From Nemopilema nomurai (Eukaryota > Cnidaria > Scyphozoa > Rhizostomeae > Rhizostomatidae): 64,000 bases of DNA. Under the pieces are notes generated by a model that worked only from the letters and a program-made list of their open reading frames with translations, was not told the origin of the DNA and did no database searches. Both the position numbers and the translations under genes were made by a program. The DNA is taken from the NCBI GenBank assembly GCA_003864495.1, contig ML133455.1, positions 372,001 through 436,000 of the forward strand, given 5' to 3'. Positions 37,301 to 49,300 of the stretch are shown here, in pieces; the stretch's first letter is position 1, and every line of letters begins with the position of its first letter.

Positions 37301-40300
37301 CCCGGAGACAACCAGTGGAACTCCTCGAGTTTCGTTGGCCTTTATCACCCTCCTCTATACTGTGCTCGAATTCGGCTAAGTTTCTGTTGAGCTTGTCGCA
37401 AAATCTTACGTTCAAATCAGGGCCTATCCACTTTAACGGTCCGCATTTGCACGGCAGACGAGGTGGTAAATAGACGTGATATTCTTCTGAGCCAGAGCAA
37501 AACTAAATCGGCTGCTGAACTACTGAAGCAAGCTAAAACGCTAAGACTAAGACCGCAGGAAGTGTGTTATTGGATGTTTGACTGAATTTGGAACTGATGT
37601 CGCTTATACGTATTGAATTTAAACTTGTCTAAGTGGTCATTGTTGTGCAAAAAAATCCGCCGTGCCTTACAGGCAAGGGTTAAAAAGTGAGAAATGAAAA
37701 ATCATTAAAACTTGTTGAAGACAATGCGGCAAAGTGAAAGGGTCACGACTTGTAGATATGGCCAAATTGCATGCAATTTTCTCATACCCGCTGGACAATG
37801 CCATAAGTGTCTTCATGGAACGATGCTGCTACAAGCGTCGAGAGGCCTAGGGGGAAATAAAGTAATCAGGGAAAAATAAAAACTGCATCGCATTCTTGTC
37901 AAAATTTGCATGCTCTAGACGAATTGCTTTTTCTTTCAAAAAGTATTTGTAAGCATTTTGCTGACAGTGAATACATTTGTTTGCCTGAAGCAAAAAACTA
38001 GTGGAAAATACAGGGCTCTTTTTGAAGGACAAACTAATAAAATGGCAACGTGATATTGCCTTGTCATCCACGTATTACCAAAGCTCTGCCTTATCTTACA
38101 TAAGCTTGCTTGATAGAAGCGAGTAGAAGGGAGATTATAGCTGCCAAGAGGGGGGGGGGGGGTAATTCCCAATGTGCTGAAAGATTTATCCAGGCAATCT
38201 CTAACATCAGAAATGGCTTTTGAAAAGCTCGTGAGCTGTCAGTTAAGTACCATGAAACACAAAATGCGATGAATTCACTCATATTCTCAGCTTCTACTTC
38301 CAGATATTTTTGGCCTCGTAAGGCTTCTGGTTAAAAGAGGAGGTATAGAGAGATATGACTCACATTAGGAAAATATATTAGGACACATTCATTAGGGAAT
38401 GCCCATTTTTACACAAATTGGAAATAAAACTAGTTAAGAGGTAGGTAGAACATTTTTTACGCACTAAAGATTAACTTGGCGCTTTCTTGGGAATCCTAAT
38501 TTGGGCTGTTTGCGAACGGAATTTGTAGGAAACTCCTTCGCATTAAACATTTTATGCGAAATACATTGGCTTAGATTTAACTAGCCTGTCACAATATAGC
38601 ACAAATTTTATTCAAACTAAGTTAATAATTGAAACTCTCCGCCCTTACATGAAATCTAATTTCTTATCTTCTGTTGAATGATTAAAATCCTTTCAGCGTG
38701 GTTCTTGGAAAAGCGTTTGCTATTTTTGATAATGACATTACTTGATTCGGCAAAAAATCACAGTTCAGCTAATAAATCGTTCGTTAACTTAATTTCTGAG
38801 CGGTAGGCAGACGGACCCGAGACTTATCAATGATCAAGAGCTGCGGGGTCGATCGATGAAAACAAAAGGAATCAGGCTGGGCTGTCTTATATTATTGGCC
38901 GAAGGAATGAAGAGCCGATACCTGGCTAAAAAGGCAGTCCTGTAGATGAATTAAGTTTCATTCTATTCCGATGTTACTATTCCTTGTGCTTCTCACGCCA
39001 TGGAACAATTTGCTAGAACAAACTTGCTCTATGAACCATGATAAGGCACTCCTTTTCGGATACCCTAACCGATCGAAGATGCATTAGAACTTTAAGACAA
39101 GTTTTTTACACACGGAAACAGAAGCAACAGGCCAAGTCTTGTTTAAATTTTGTCGGTGTTTGAATACAGCTGTTCCGACCAAAACGAGCATTTCATATGT
39201 GAACGTTTGACATCTTTGACAGCACTGTCAAAACATGGACATTAGTGACGTCAGAACCACACAAAGCACCAGATAAAAAATTTTTGACTCAAGGATTTAT
39301 ACTCGCTGCTTTCAACACAATTATAAAAAAAATTGCTGCAAAAACTTGCGTTGGGGTAGATGCATTTCAAGAAATCTAGCCAATAAAATACTTCCTGTAG
39401 AACGAGTTTATTATCCACCCTTCTTGCTCCTATGCTTAGAACTCAATTTTATGTAGAGAAAGTTAAATAGGTTACTGAGAAAATTGCCTTTGACGAAGAG
39501 CAAACATTTCTGAGGTGGTAATCAGCAAAATGGGTTTCATTGATATCGTGCTAAATATTGACCCATGGACCAAAATTAAACTACCTCCTGTATCCAACCT
39601 ACACAGCAGTTACACTTGATACCATACAATGTGGAATAAAACAACAAATGCCTTAATAATGCTTGCTTTGCCTTTCAGCCAAAATAACAAAGGACCAGAA
39701 CACTTGCACCTGTTCTTAAAAGATGCCAAAACAGGAATCGAGCGAAGGACTCTACTTCTCCGCAAAATTTTCTCTCACATCGGACGTCATTAGATATTGA
39801 GAGACGCCGTTCAATTACTATTTTTAACAGCACGTATATTTCAGCTACAAAAGGTTGTTATCAGAAGTTCTCTGCACGCATGGAATACAAAACATGTTGA
39901 CCCAGAAACGCTGTAACGAATTCTCTGAAAGAGGTAATGAATGAAAAGGGTGCCGTCATTAAAACAAAAAATTTAAGGCCATTTCTATTATTCCGTTCTT
40001 TTCCATTTCAAACGCATGAGATCACAACATTCCTTACCTTCCAGCGACCACATGACCAGTTGTTGATCTTGAACGAGAGCCTCTTTGTTAAAATCTGGAT
40101 TCTGTGAAGAATTTGAGAAGAGTTTATTCACAACTGTATTAAAAAGCTCTAGATTAAAAACTCGATGGACGATTAAATTTCAAACAATCATCATTGCCGA
40201 GAAATGGCTAAATTTGACTTAATTTTATGAAGTTCAAACAAAGAAATGTAAAAGGTATGGAAATAATAAATTACTTTAGGCGATGGAAGCAATGACTACT

Positions 40301-43300
40301 TCATTGTGATTTCAGAGGTATATCTAGCAAAATGCGTGTTGACTTCTAAAAAGCTTATCATAACTGAACTACAAAACAGGGCGTATACACATAAGACGAA
40401 GGGACGCTTCAAATGTGCTATTGATAACATGAACATGGATACCTAGGCAAAGGAAGGTGTTGATGACAATGATACAGTGAAATACATGATTATGTTACGT
40501 CACTATAGATAAATCTTGCAGACTTTGGTCAAGTAACAAGGCCACGGTGAGCCTTGCATTCATTATCAGTGATTCGCTAACATTATTTGTTGTAGACATT
40601 GGACATGCTAATCGAACATAAACGAACGAATTTTATGAAGACCTTGCGAAGGAGCCTCGCAGCTCCTACTTTTAATGGGTGGGATTTCGTCTCTACCCAC
40701 AGGCGAAGGGTAGAAGGGAGACTCGCATCGGCACTGTGGTCTGATTAACCTCGTTTTTAAACTGATACCACAGTAGGAGATACAAAGAATGAGTCTAGTT
40801 AACTTCGTTTTTAAGTTGGTCTGCGTATAAAGCTGTTCTTTGCAACAGAAGTGACTCTTCTGCCTAAATCTATTCTGTGCTCTGACTGAAATCTATTCGT
40901 AGCTTCGCCCTGAGAGCGATGACATTCGCATACACAGTGTTCTTGGAAATACATTAAACCATTATCTAGCTCCCTAAACGACTTACCTACAATTTATCAA
41001 GCTAAGGGTATACATGGCGGCCATAAAAGGGGAACAATTTCAAATTTTTGCAATATAGAGAGCAATATAAAAATCATCAAACCTCTTCCAACAACCATGC
41101 AAAAGATGATGCTTTCTTTTGCTTAACCATTTGCTAAATTTGATATGAAACAAAAATCAAACAATGCATCCATCAGAAAACAAATTAATTCACACAAGCA
41201 AAAAGTCACAAACGTATTTTTTCGGAATCGAAAATCCACTCAGACTTGAATGCGAGATACCTGTTTTCTAGATAAGAAGAGGTTAAGAAGAGACCGCCAT
41301 TCAACTAAAAGCGGTAGTAACATCATCAAACATTCCTCGAGGTCGCTGTTACGAACATAACTTAATTATAATGGAAAAAAGGAAACTACGGATGCAGTTT
41401 GATGGTGGAGACAAATTTCTATCATCATATTTCTCAACTTGAAATCTCGAAAATTTTTTGAGATTATTTTTCCTTCGTGGTCACATGGACTATACTCCAT
41501 TAATAAAATAATCAATATATATATATAAACGGTTTCTAGAATAGCTCAATTCTACTTTAATTAATTGAACTCTGCCATAAACTGTTTTGCAGTCAAGCTC
41601 GTAAAGATTTGAAGGTTACTCTGGCAAATCTTATTCAATTAGACAAAACATCAAATTTTGCCAAACCCTTTGCTCCTTGTAAGGAGATCCAACTTTGTTC
41701 TTAATTTCCGCAACATCTGCCAAAAAGGAAAACGCCTCCTAATAATTGAATTCAAATAACTTTTTCTACCTACTGTTCCATCTTTAGCTATTTCTCTTTT
41801 CACAGAGGTTCACGAGAAAAGTAGACGTGCTCTCTCGAACCGGACAGAACAATAAGAAACCTTCTAAATTATAATACCTTGAGTGCGAGTGTCAATCTTT
41901 ACACTTAATTTATTCCAGTGTTTTGAACACAAAATTCTTTAATGCCATAAATAACATTGACTTGTAGGATCAGATCCTTTTAGTTGAAACCGGAGCAGAT
42001 TCACATAAGATATTTAGAGCAGGGTTTAGAGATACAAGGCAAGCGAAACGTGCCCAGAGAAGATCTAGATGTCGTGAAAACGTAGAACGGTTTCATGTTT
42101 ACATTGGACAAACGTAGTCTATAGAGCAGTGGGTTCGATTCCCCGCCATCTCCGGTTGCTCATGTCATATCTTTATTGCCTCTTACGAACATTTTACATA
42201 TATGACTTCTAAAGTACTCTAAAACATTATTTCATCCTTACTACACATTCCTAGTTCGCCTAAAAATCAATTATATTGGAACCAAGTTTGGACATACTGA
42301 CCTTCGGTAGAGTTCCAGTTCTTTACTGGCGAGAAAAGCGAAGCTGGAATTGCTGAAGAAAACTGCTTTGGAGATGTGAAAGCTGCAAATGAAGACAGGA
42401 CAATGTTAGCCACTCCAAACGAGTCAGAGCATTATTTTAAAAAGAAAAACTTCATTTTATTATTCCAAACTTTCTTTATAGAGACATGACAAAAGCAAAT
42501 AAGCACTCAAGAACGAAAAGTTCATGTACTCCTTCTTGTTATTGCAAAGCAGGTATGTTGAATTCAAATTTCCTTAAATAATAACTAGTAAAACTTTGGA
42601 GGATATGTTCAACTCCTTCTTGCTTAAAATGCAAACGAACAAAGAGTGCAACCAAAATAATCTGCAAAAAATCTGCAAAAAAATTGCAACCAAACAAATG
42701 ACCTGGTGCCTTTGAAGGATTGGAGCTTGCGAGAAATGGAGATTTCACATCGGTCTGCTTGGCAGTCAATTCCTTCGCGTTGGCATGGTGAAATCTTTTC
42801 ACTGAGTCCTCAATAACCGCCAGGCATTGAAACAATACGAGGTTCCAGGTCTCCGGATGACCTCCTTTTGGGAAAGAGGTTGTAAATAAATTGGATTTAC
42901 CCTCAAGACTGGCGGGAATGTCAATGGGAATAAACTTAATAAAACTAGAACTGAATAATTCTAAAAGCACTCGAGCAAGCACCAATGAAGGAAACTTGCA
43001 CCGAATGAGGAAAAGGGATTTCTATACTGGAATGAATCGCAATAAAATTTACCTGGCAAAGAAATGGCAAAAATTGCTCTCCTGCGTTTTTCGTCAAACT
43101 TTCCAATGCGACAAATGTCGAGGAAAGCCAGATGCTGTAAAAAACGAACACGGTTCGGATAGATTTTGGGTTGAAATACATAAGATACAAATTTTCATAT
43201 CATCTTATCAGGTTGGGAAATAAAATAGCTTTGGAACTCGGGACAGCTCTTTCTAGGCTTCGCAGGAAATTCCGTAAGTGTATGCTGGGTAGCCTTTGAC

Positions 43301-46300
43301 CCGAGCCAATACTTTGCATGGGACACTTAAACTTGCTATTGATGCTTAGCCTGCTAATAGGGATCATTAAATTGAGTAAATTGCTTCGTGTGGCCCAAGC
43401 TCGTCGGTAGGATACTAGCCAGCTTTGAAATATATTGTTTATGCTCGTTCAGGTTTTAAAGCATTTTTGCTTGCCCGCATTAATCAGAGTGCTCGTTTAC
43501 ATTCAGCCGAAAATGACGTCACTTTGGTAGCTTGAAAATAGTCAAAGACTAGGCCCAAAATTGAATGGTATCTATCATGAAGCCAAGAATAAAAAAATTC
43601 CTATCCTTATTGATGATTCTTTTGTTGGCCAGTTCTGAATATAATCAAGACATTGAATTTTTTTTATTGAAGACGTCATTTAATTCATACCTGCGCAGAT
43701 ATTTTTTGAAAAATAGACAAAACCAAAACTAGATATGGGCACCGTAAATTAATACAGATTATTCTATATTTGCGACTTTTGTGCATGATGCACAGCCTTC
43801 CCTACAAAAACTTCAAGTGAGCGGGAAAATCTTTCACGTTGCTACTACCATGTAGAACTCTGAAAGCTTCTAACAAACAAAACTCTCAGACTAGTGAGTT
43901 TTAAAGCCACCAGAGTGAAACCAGCTGCATGTAACGCACGTAGCTAGCACTTCGCTTTCAATTCAGTTAAATTGTCATGTTGCTGAAGGACATTTTATTC
44001 AACCAAGACTTATCGTTATCTTTTAGGTGACAAGGATCTTGAACATTTGCTGTTTCTTGCTGGGCACCTGGGAAGCAGACACAGGTGATAGCATAATGCT
44101 GTACATTTCAGAAGAGCTTCCTGCCTTTATTTAGAATGATATGCAACCACTTTCCTGTGCAAAAGGCAGATTATTTGTCCAATTTTTCTTGTTAACTGTA
44201 CCGTTTACAAACCAGGACACGACCAGCACACATAGGAGAGGAGAAAAATATTGGGCGCCTGTCTTAAAGGCCAAATAAACCTAGCCACGATAAACCTAAT
44301 CAAAATGCAGCACTCCATAATTTTGTGGAATCTATAACATTTTTGAATCCACACCAAAAGATTTAGAAGACGGCTATGATGTGCATTTCTGAGTTGTAGA
44401 AAACCCAGTTTTGTAAGACGACTTTGTAAATTGTTTATTAGCAAGATAATGAAGAGACCATGACAAAAAGAACATGCTTAATGTTTCAAATAAATTGGCT
44501 CCTGACATGGCGAGAAAATTAGCTGGGGTTTGCTGTTTTGTCGTCTGTAGACAGCAGTACGATGTCACGCTTTACAGGACTGTACAAATTTTTGATACGT
44601 AGAGCGGAAAGGATTACTCTGAATTTCACGCAGAATGCCACCACAAGATACTGGCAAAGATTCTGGGATTCAAAACAATCAAGAAACCACGTGAAGAGGA
44701 GAAATCCTACTCTGTGGTTTTATACGTGCAAAGCACAGCATAGGTTAGATGCAACAAATGCAGATGTACCTGCATACAGCACGTAAAAGCAGAGAAAATA
44801 CAGGGGACAGTTCCCAGGCTTGAATGCATACCTTAAGAACTGGGTTGTTTGACATCAGAGCCTCTTGAAGAAGCAACCGGTGGTCGTTGATGAAATCCCT
44901 TTCCAACAAGAAGGAATATGCCTAAGATAGGGCGGAAATATTGGGAAACATAAGAATGGCACCTTTTTTAAAGACAGTGGGTGAGTCAAAGTTGAATGAT
45001 CTTGGCAGCTAAAACATAAATTGGATCAGTTGCATGTTTCCACTTTGATAAAAAATAGTATTTCAGTTAACTGGTCCTATAAACGACTGTCTAAATTAGT
45101 TACGGTATGCCAATCGCTTTAGGAGAAGTTGAAAATAGCAAGCAAATGAGCAATCGCAATTATTCTTTCCAAGGAGGGAGTCGATTAGAATCATTCTACC
45201 ACAAAAGAGGATCTATTTGAATAGTTCCCTCAGAAAAGGGGGTTCGATTAGAATAAATCTACTGCAAATAGTGCGTAGACTAGAATCATCGATTAGAATA
45301 AATCTATCACGTAGGCAGTCAATGACAACTTTGTAGTAGTAAAAAATTACCTGGGTGATAAATATTTTGAACAAAGACTCAGCTACGTTTAGAATCATGG
45401 TGACTGCAGTGCCAATGACCAAACACAGCCAGACGAAAGAAAAATTTACTAACGAGAGTGCACTCGTGGCGAGTGAGTATCTAAAAAGAAGAAGTCTCTA
45501 TTGGTTTCTTGGCATGAGCAACGAATTTGTAATTAAATCAGACATTTGGAACTATTGATTCACTTTAATTCTTGAGGACAATAGTCTGAGTTTGCTGCAA
45601 AAAATGAAAGGTTTTGGAATGGCAACGAGAAAAAACTTGTTCTCTATCAGACGCTTCCGATGATAATGCAGAAGACACTAACCGAGTACCAACTCTTTCA
45701 CCTCAGGTTTTCGTGCAGTGTGATACTTAAAGGCATACTTATCAAAGTAAGAAGGTTTTGGTAACATAATTTCAATAAAGGGAAAAGAATTGTTGGCCCT
45801 TACATGCTTTCATATCCAGAAAAAACGTTGACAAAAACTCCAAAACTGAGGGCTAAAACATAAGATCAATAAAAATATCGCAAGATTTCATTGCAAGTGA
45901 TCAGAGATTAACATTTTATTTCAACACTGCAAAAGGTGAAAACAGGACAAATTTCTAGAAAATTATTATATTCTATATAAAATTAATCGGTATGGAGCTA
46001 TAAGCTCGTTGAAATATTAAACAACACCGCGCAATAACTCCGTTTTCAGGAAGGTTTCATTTACAAATATTTGGAATGCCACCCCTTCCCCTTCAGGCGA
46101 AATTAAATCTATTAATTCATAGAGGTCTGGTTTGAGTTTGGTGTGTCTGAAAACTAGGGTGCCTGTAGTATAAACTCAAATTATTCCGGAGGGGGTTAGG
46201 GAAGGAGGGGGTTAGAGAAGGAGGGGGTTAGGGAAGGAGGGGGTTAGGGAAGGAGGGGGTTAGAGAAGGAGTGGGTTAGGGAAGGAGGGGGGTTAGGAAA

Positions 46301-49300
46301 GGAGGGGTTAGGGAAGAAGGGGGTTAGAGAAGGAGGGGGTTAGGGAAGGGGGGGTTGAAGGAGGGGGTTAGGGAAGGAGGGGGTTAGGGAAGGGTGTACT
46401 CAGCTTCTCATTCGAAACTATAAACCTGTGTGATTCGGAAAGGAATCAGCAAGAATTTACCCCAAGTTACTTCATTCAGCAGCGCAGCAGAAAAAAAGAA
46501 TCATATATAGAAATTACGAGCTAATTTTGTATAGCATTTGGTTGGGATGAGGGGAAGCAACCTCCCAGGCCATGAAAAACGAGAACTGAACATGAAGAGA
46601 GCCTAAATGGTAGTCATTGGAGAACTTGGAGGGTACGCAGCAGCAACACGATACCCCTTTTGCCAGAAAGGGCCCTACCAAAGGATGATGATGAATTATA
46701 CTGCAAGACATAAAAAAGTTGGCATCTACACTTACCCAATAGTATATTCAAAATGTAGAAGATCTTGAGTGCCTAGAACAAAAGCCTTTTCATTTACCCA
46801 GTAGCACGCGAGATACAAGTAAGAGGAGGAAAATCAAGAAAGGCTATATTGCAATCAGAGCTAAGGAAATGAACTGAAGAAAAAACGAAAAAAATTTCAA
46901 TATAATACCCTGTTGATTTAGTAAAAGTAATTACTTAAAAGTGACAGTATCCTCTAAAAGAAAGATTTTTCTTGTCCTTAATATAGGCAGTTTTAGCGAT
47001 CATTTTCTTTACATTACTGTAATAGGATTTTCTCAAAGGTTGAAAATTTTGAAACTTGTAGCTTCTCCAGACCACAACAGTCATACCACAGAGAAGATAG
47101 CATTATTTTTGTATCTATCAGGGATTAAAGTTCAAGGAAGCAAAAAATCGAAAAATTGTGGCTGCTATATCAATTAGGACTAAAAAGGTTCACTATGCAT
47201 TTAAGATATGTGTGAAAAAACCAAAATGCTCACTTGAATGGCACCAATTACAGAGTTTTTGAAGCAGCCAGAGAGACTTGATCTTGTTCTGAAAAACCTT
47301 TTTTCCTGCAAATAATTAGGCTTGGTACAGACAAAGGATATATATTTATTGCAAAACAGGAATGAGTAGGGTATATGTATATATAAAATAAGATTCCATC
47401 TGAACCAAATCTTAACGTTGCAAACAAAACTAATTTTTATAATTGTGACTGAGAAAGATCAGTTCAATATCTCCCAATGTGTGAAATGAAGGATAATTAG
47501 ATCTAGAAGAATTAACCCAGTTGGAAGGTTGAGACAGAATAAAAATGCACTAGAAATATAAAACAAAAGTTTCAAAAAGTCTCCCTAAAAATAGTATAAC
47601 CATTAACTTTACCTTTACTTGAAACAGATAAAGCTCCTATATACTAATAGCACATTAACTTATATGCTCCAGGATCATTACCCAAAAATATTCAAAAATA
47701 TAGCTACACAACATGAACAATCTACTTACTTGAATGACAGGAAATTGTATAACATAGCTGTTATCTTTGAAATAAACAATTCCATATCTGACACCCTAAA
47801 ATGACAATAAATAAAAATGTTAAAAATAATCCTTAAAAAATATGCACAAAAGTTCAAATGATTTACAAATAATGAAGACTCTTTATTAAACAGTGAGCAT
47901 GAAATAGCAACCTAAAAATCTGCACACCCACATATAAAAATAAACTTCTTTTACTGAAGAAAAAGCTTAGCAATACGTTTTCCATTAAAAAAGTAATAAA
48001 GCAATAAACTTACAGTGATAAAGCCATAGACAAATATGGAATTCCTGACATGACTGATGCACTTGGATCTGTAAATATAAACATTAATTGTCTTCAAATA
48101 CATAAAAGTCTGGCTGAGAACTAAAATCCTACTTGATGGAAACATTATACCTAAAGCAGAAATAGGCAGACTTATTAAATAGTTTTAAATGCCCAATTGG
48201 GGTTTTATTTTGTGATTTCCCAGGTGAATTGTAACAAAGTGCACAATATCAAATTAATAGCTGAAGACAAATTTTGTATTTACTTGCTGCAGCAACTTTA
48301 TCTTAAAACAATCAGAATTATAACTCCCTTCTTGAGACAAGAAAACTAGATGATTGCATGACAAAAAGAGAGATCAGATTGAAGAAATGCAGTAATTACA
48401 GAAAACTGTTTCAGATTTGTAACAACACCATTCAAGTAAAACAACACCAAAAATCAAAATAATGTAAATATATACTTACTCATTTTCACACATGGTAGTT
48501 GAAATGATGTCATAAATGAAACTCATGAAAACAATTGTCAGAATTAGGCAATTTGTAGTGAAGGCCAGAATCCACACCAACTGTCTTGGGTGCAAAATGA
48601 AAAGAAGTTTCTTCCACTTCGTCTCCAGTGGAATAACTTGAACTAGAAAAAACCAGCATTTTTTTAATTTCTTAATACTTTCATCACTGAAAAAAATCAT
48701 AACATTATCAATTCATAGCATAGTCACTAAAATTTTGTTGATGCCAATCAAACAAAATTTTAGATCTCATGAAAAAATGATAATAGAAATTATTTGTCAA
48801 TACTTAGTGTTATAGATAGATACAAAACTAAATCTGAAACTGAAGATTGTTGAAATAAAAACAAAAAACAAACCATCAGTGATAAAAAGCTACTTAGATT
48901 AAAATTGAAGCATCAGTGTTATAAATTCTTACCCTTCGTACACTTAAAATGAATTAGAAGAAGGGGGATGCATAAGATTTGCATCACAAGAACTGAAGCA
49001 AAAAACCATCCTGATACCACTTTGGAGAAAATATCTGTAAAGAGAATTCATTAATTTACTAAATAAATAAAGGTAAATTCCTAAACTTTCAACTAGACTT
49101 CTAGACCAATCCCCAAAGGGAAGCTAAACATTTATGATATATTTATATTATATGTTCATATTATATACAGATATATTTATATTATATGTTCATATTATAT
49201 AAGCATTTCTATGTTCATAAAAGGGTCAAAATTTTAAAATAACAAATTTGTTATTTTAAACAATCTAAACAATTTAAAACAATTCAATGTTGACATCAGA

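Noticed and set aside
42060..42152. Possible tRNA gene
   Set aside because: A perfect B box but no acceptor-stem partner and a poor T stem; kept only as a low-confidence fragment.
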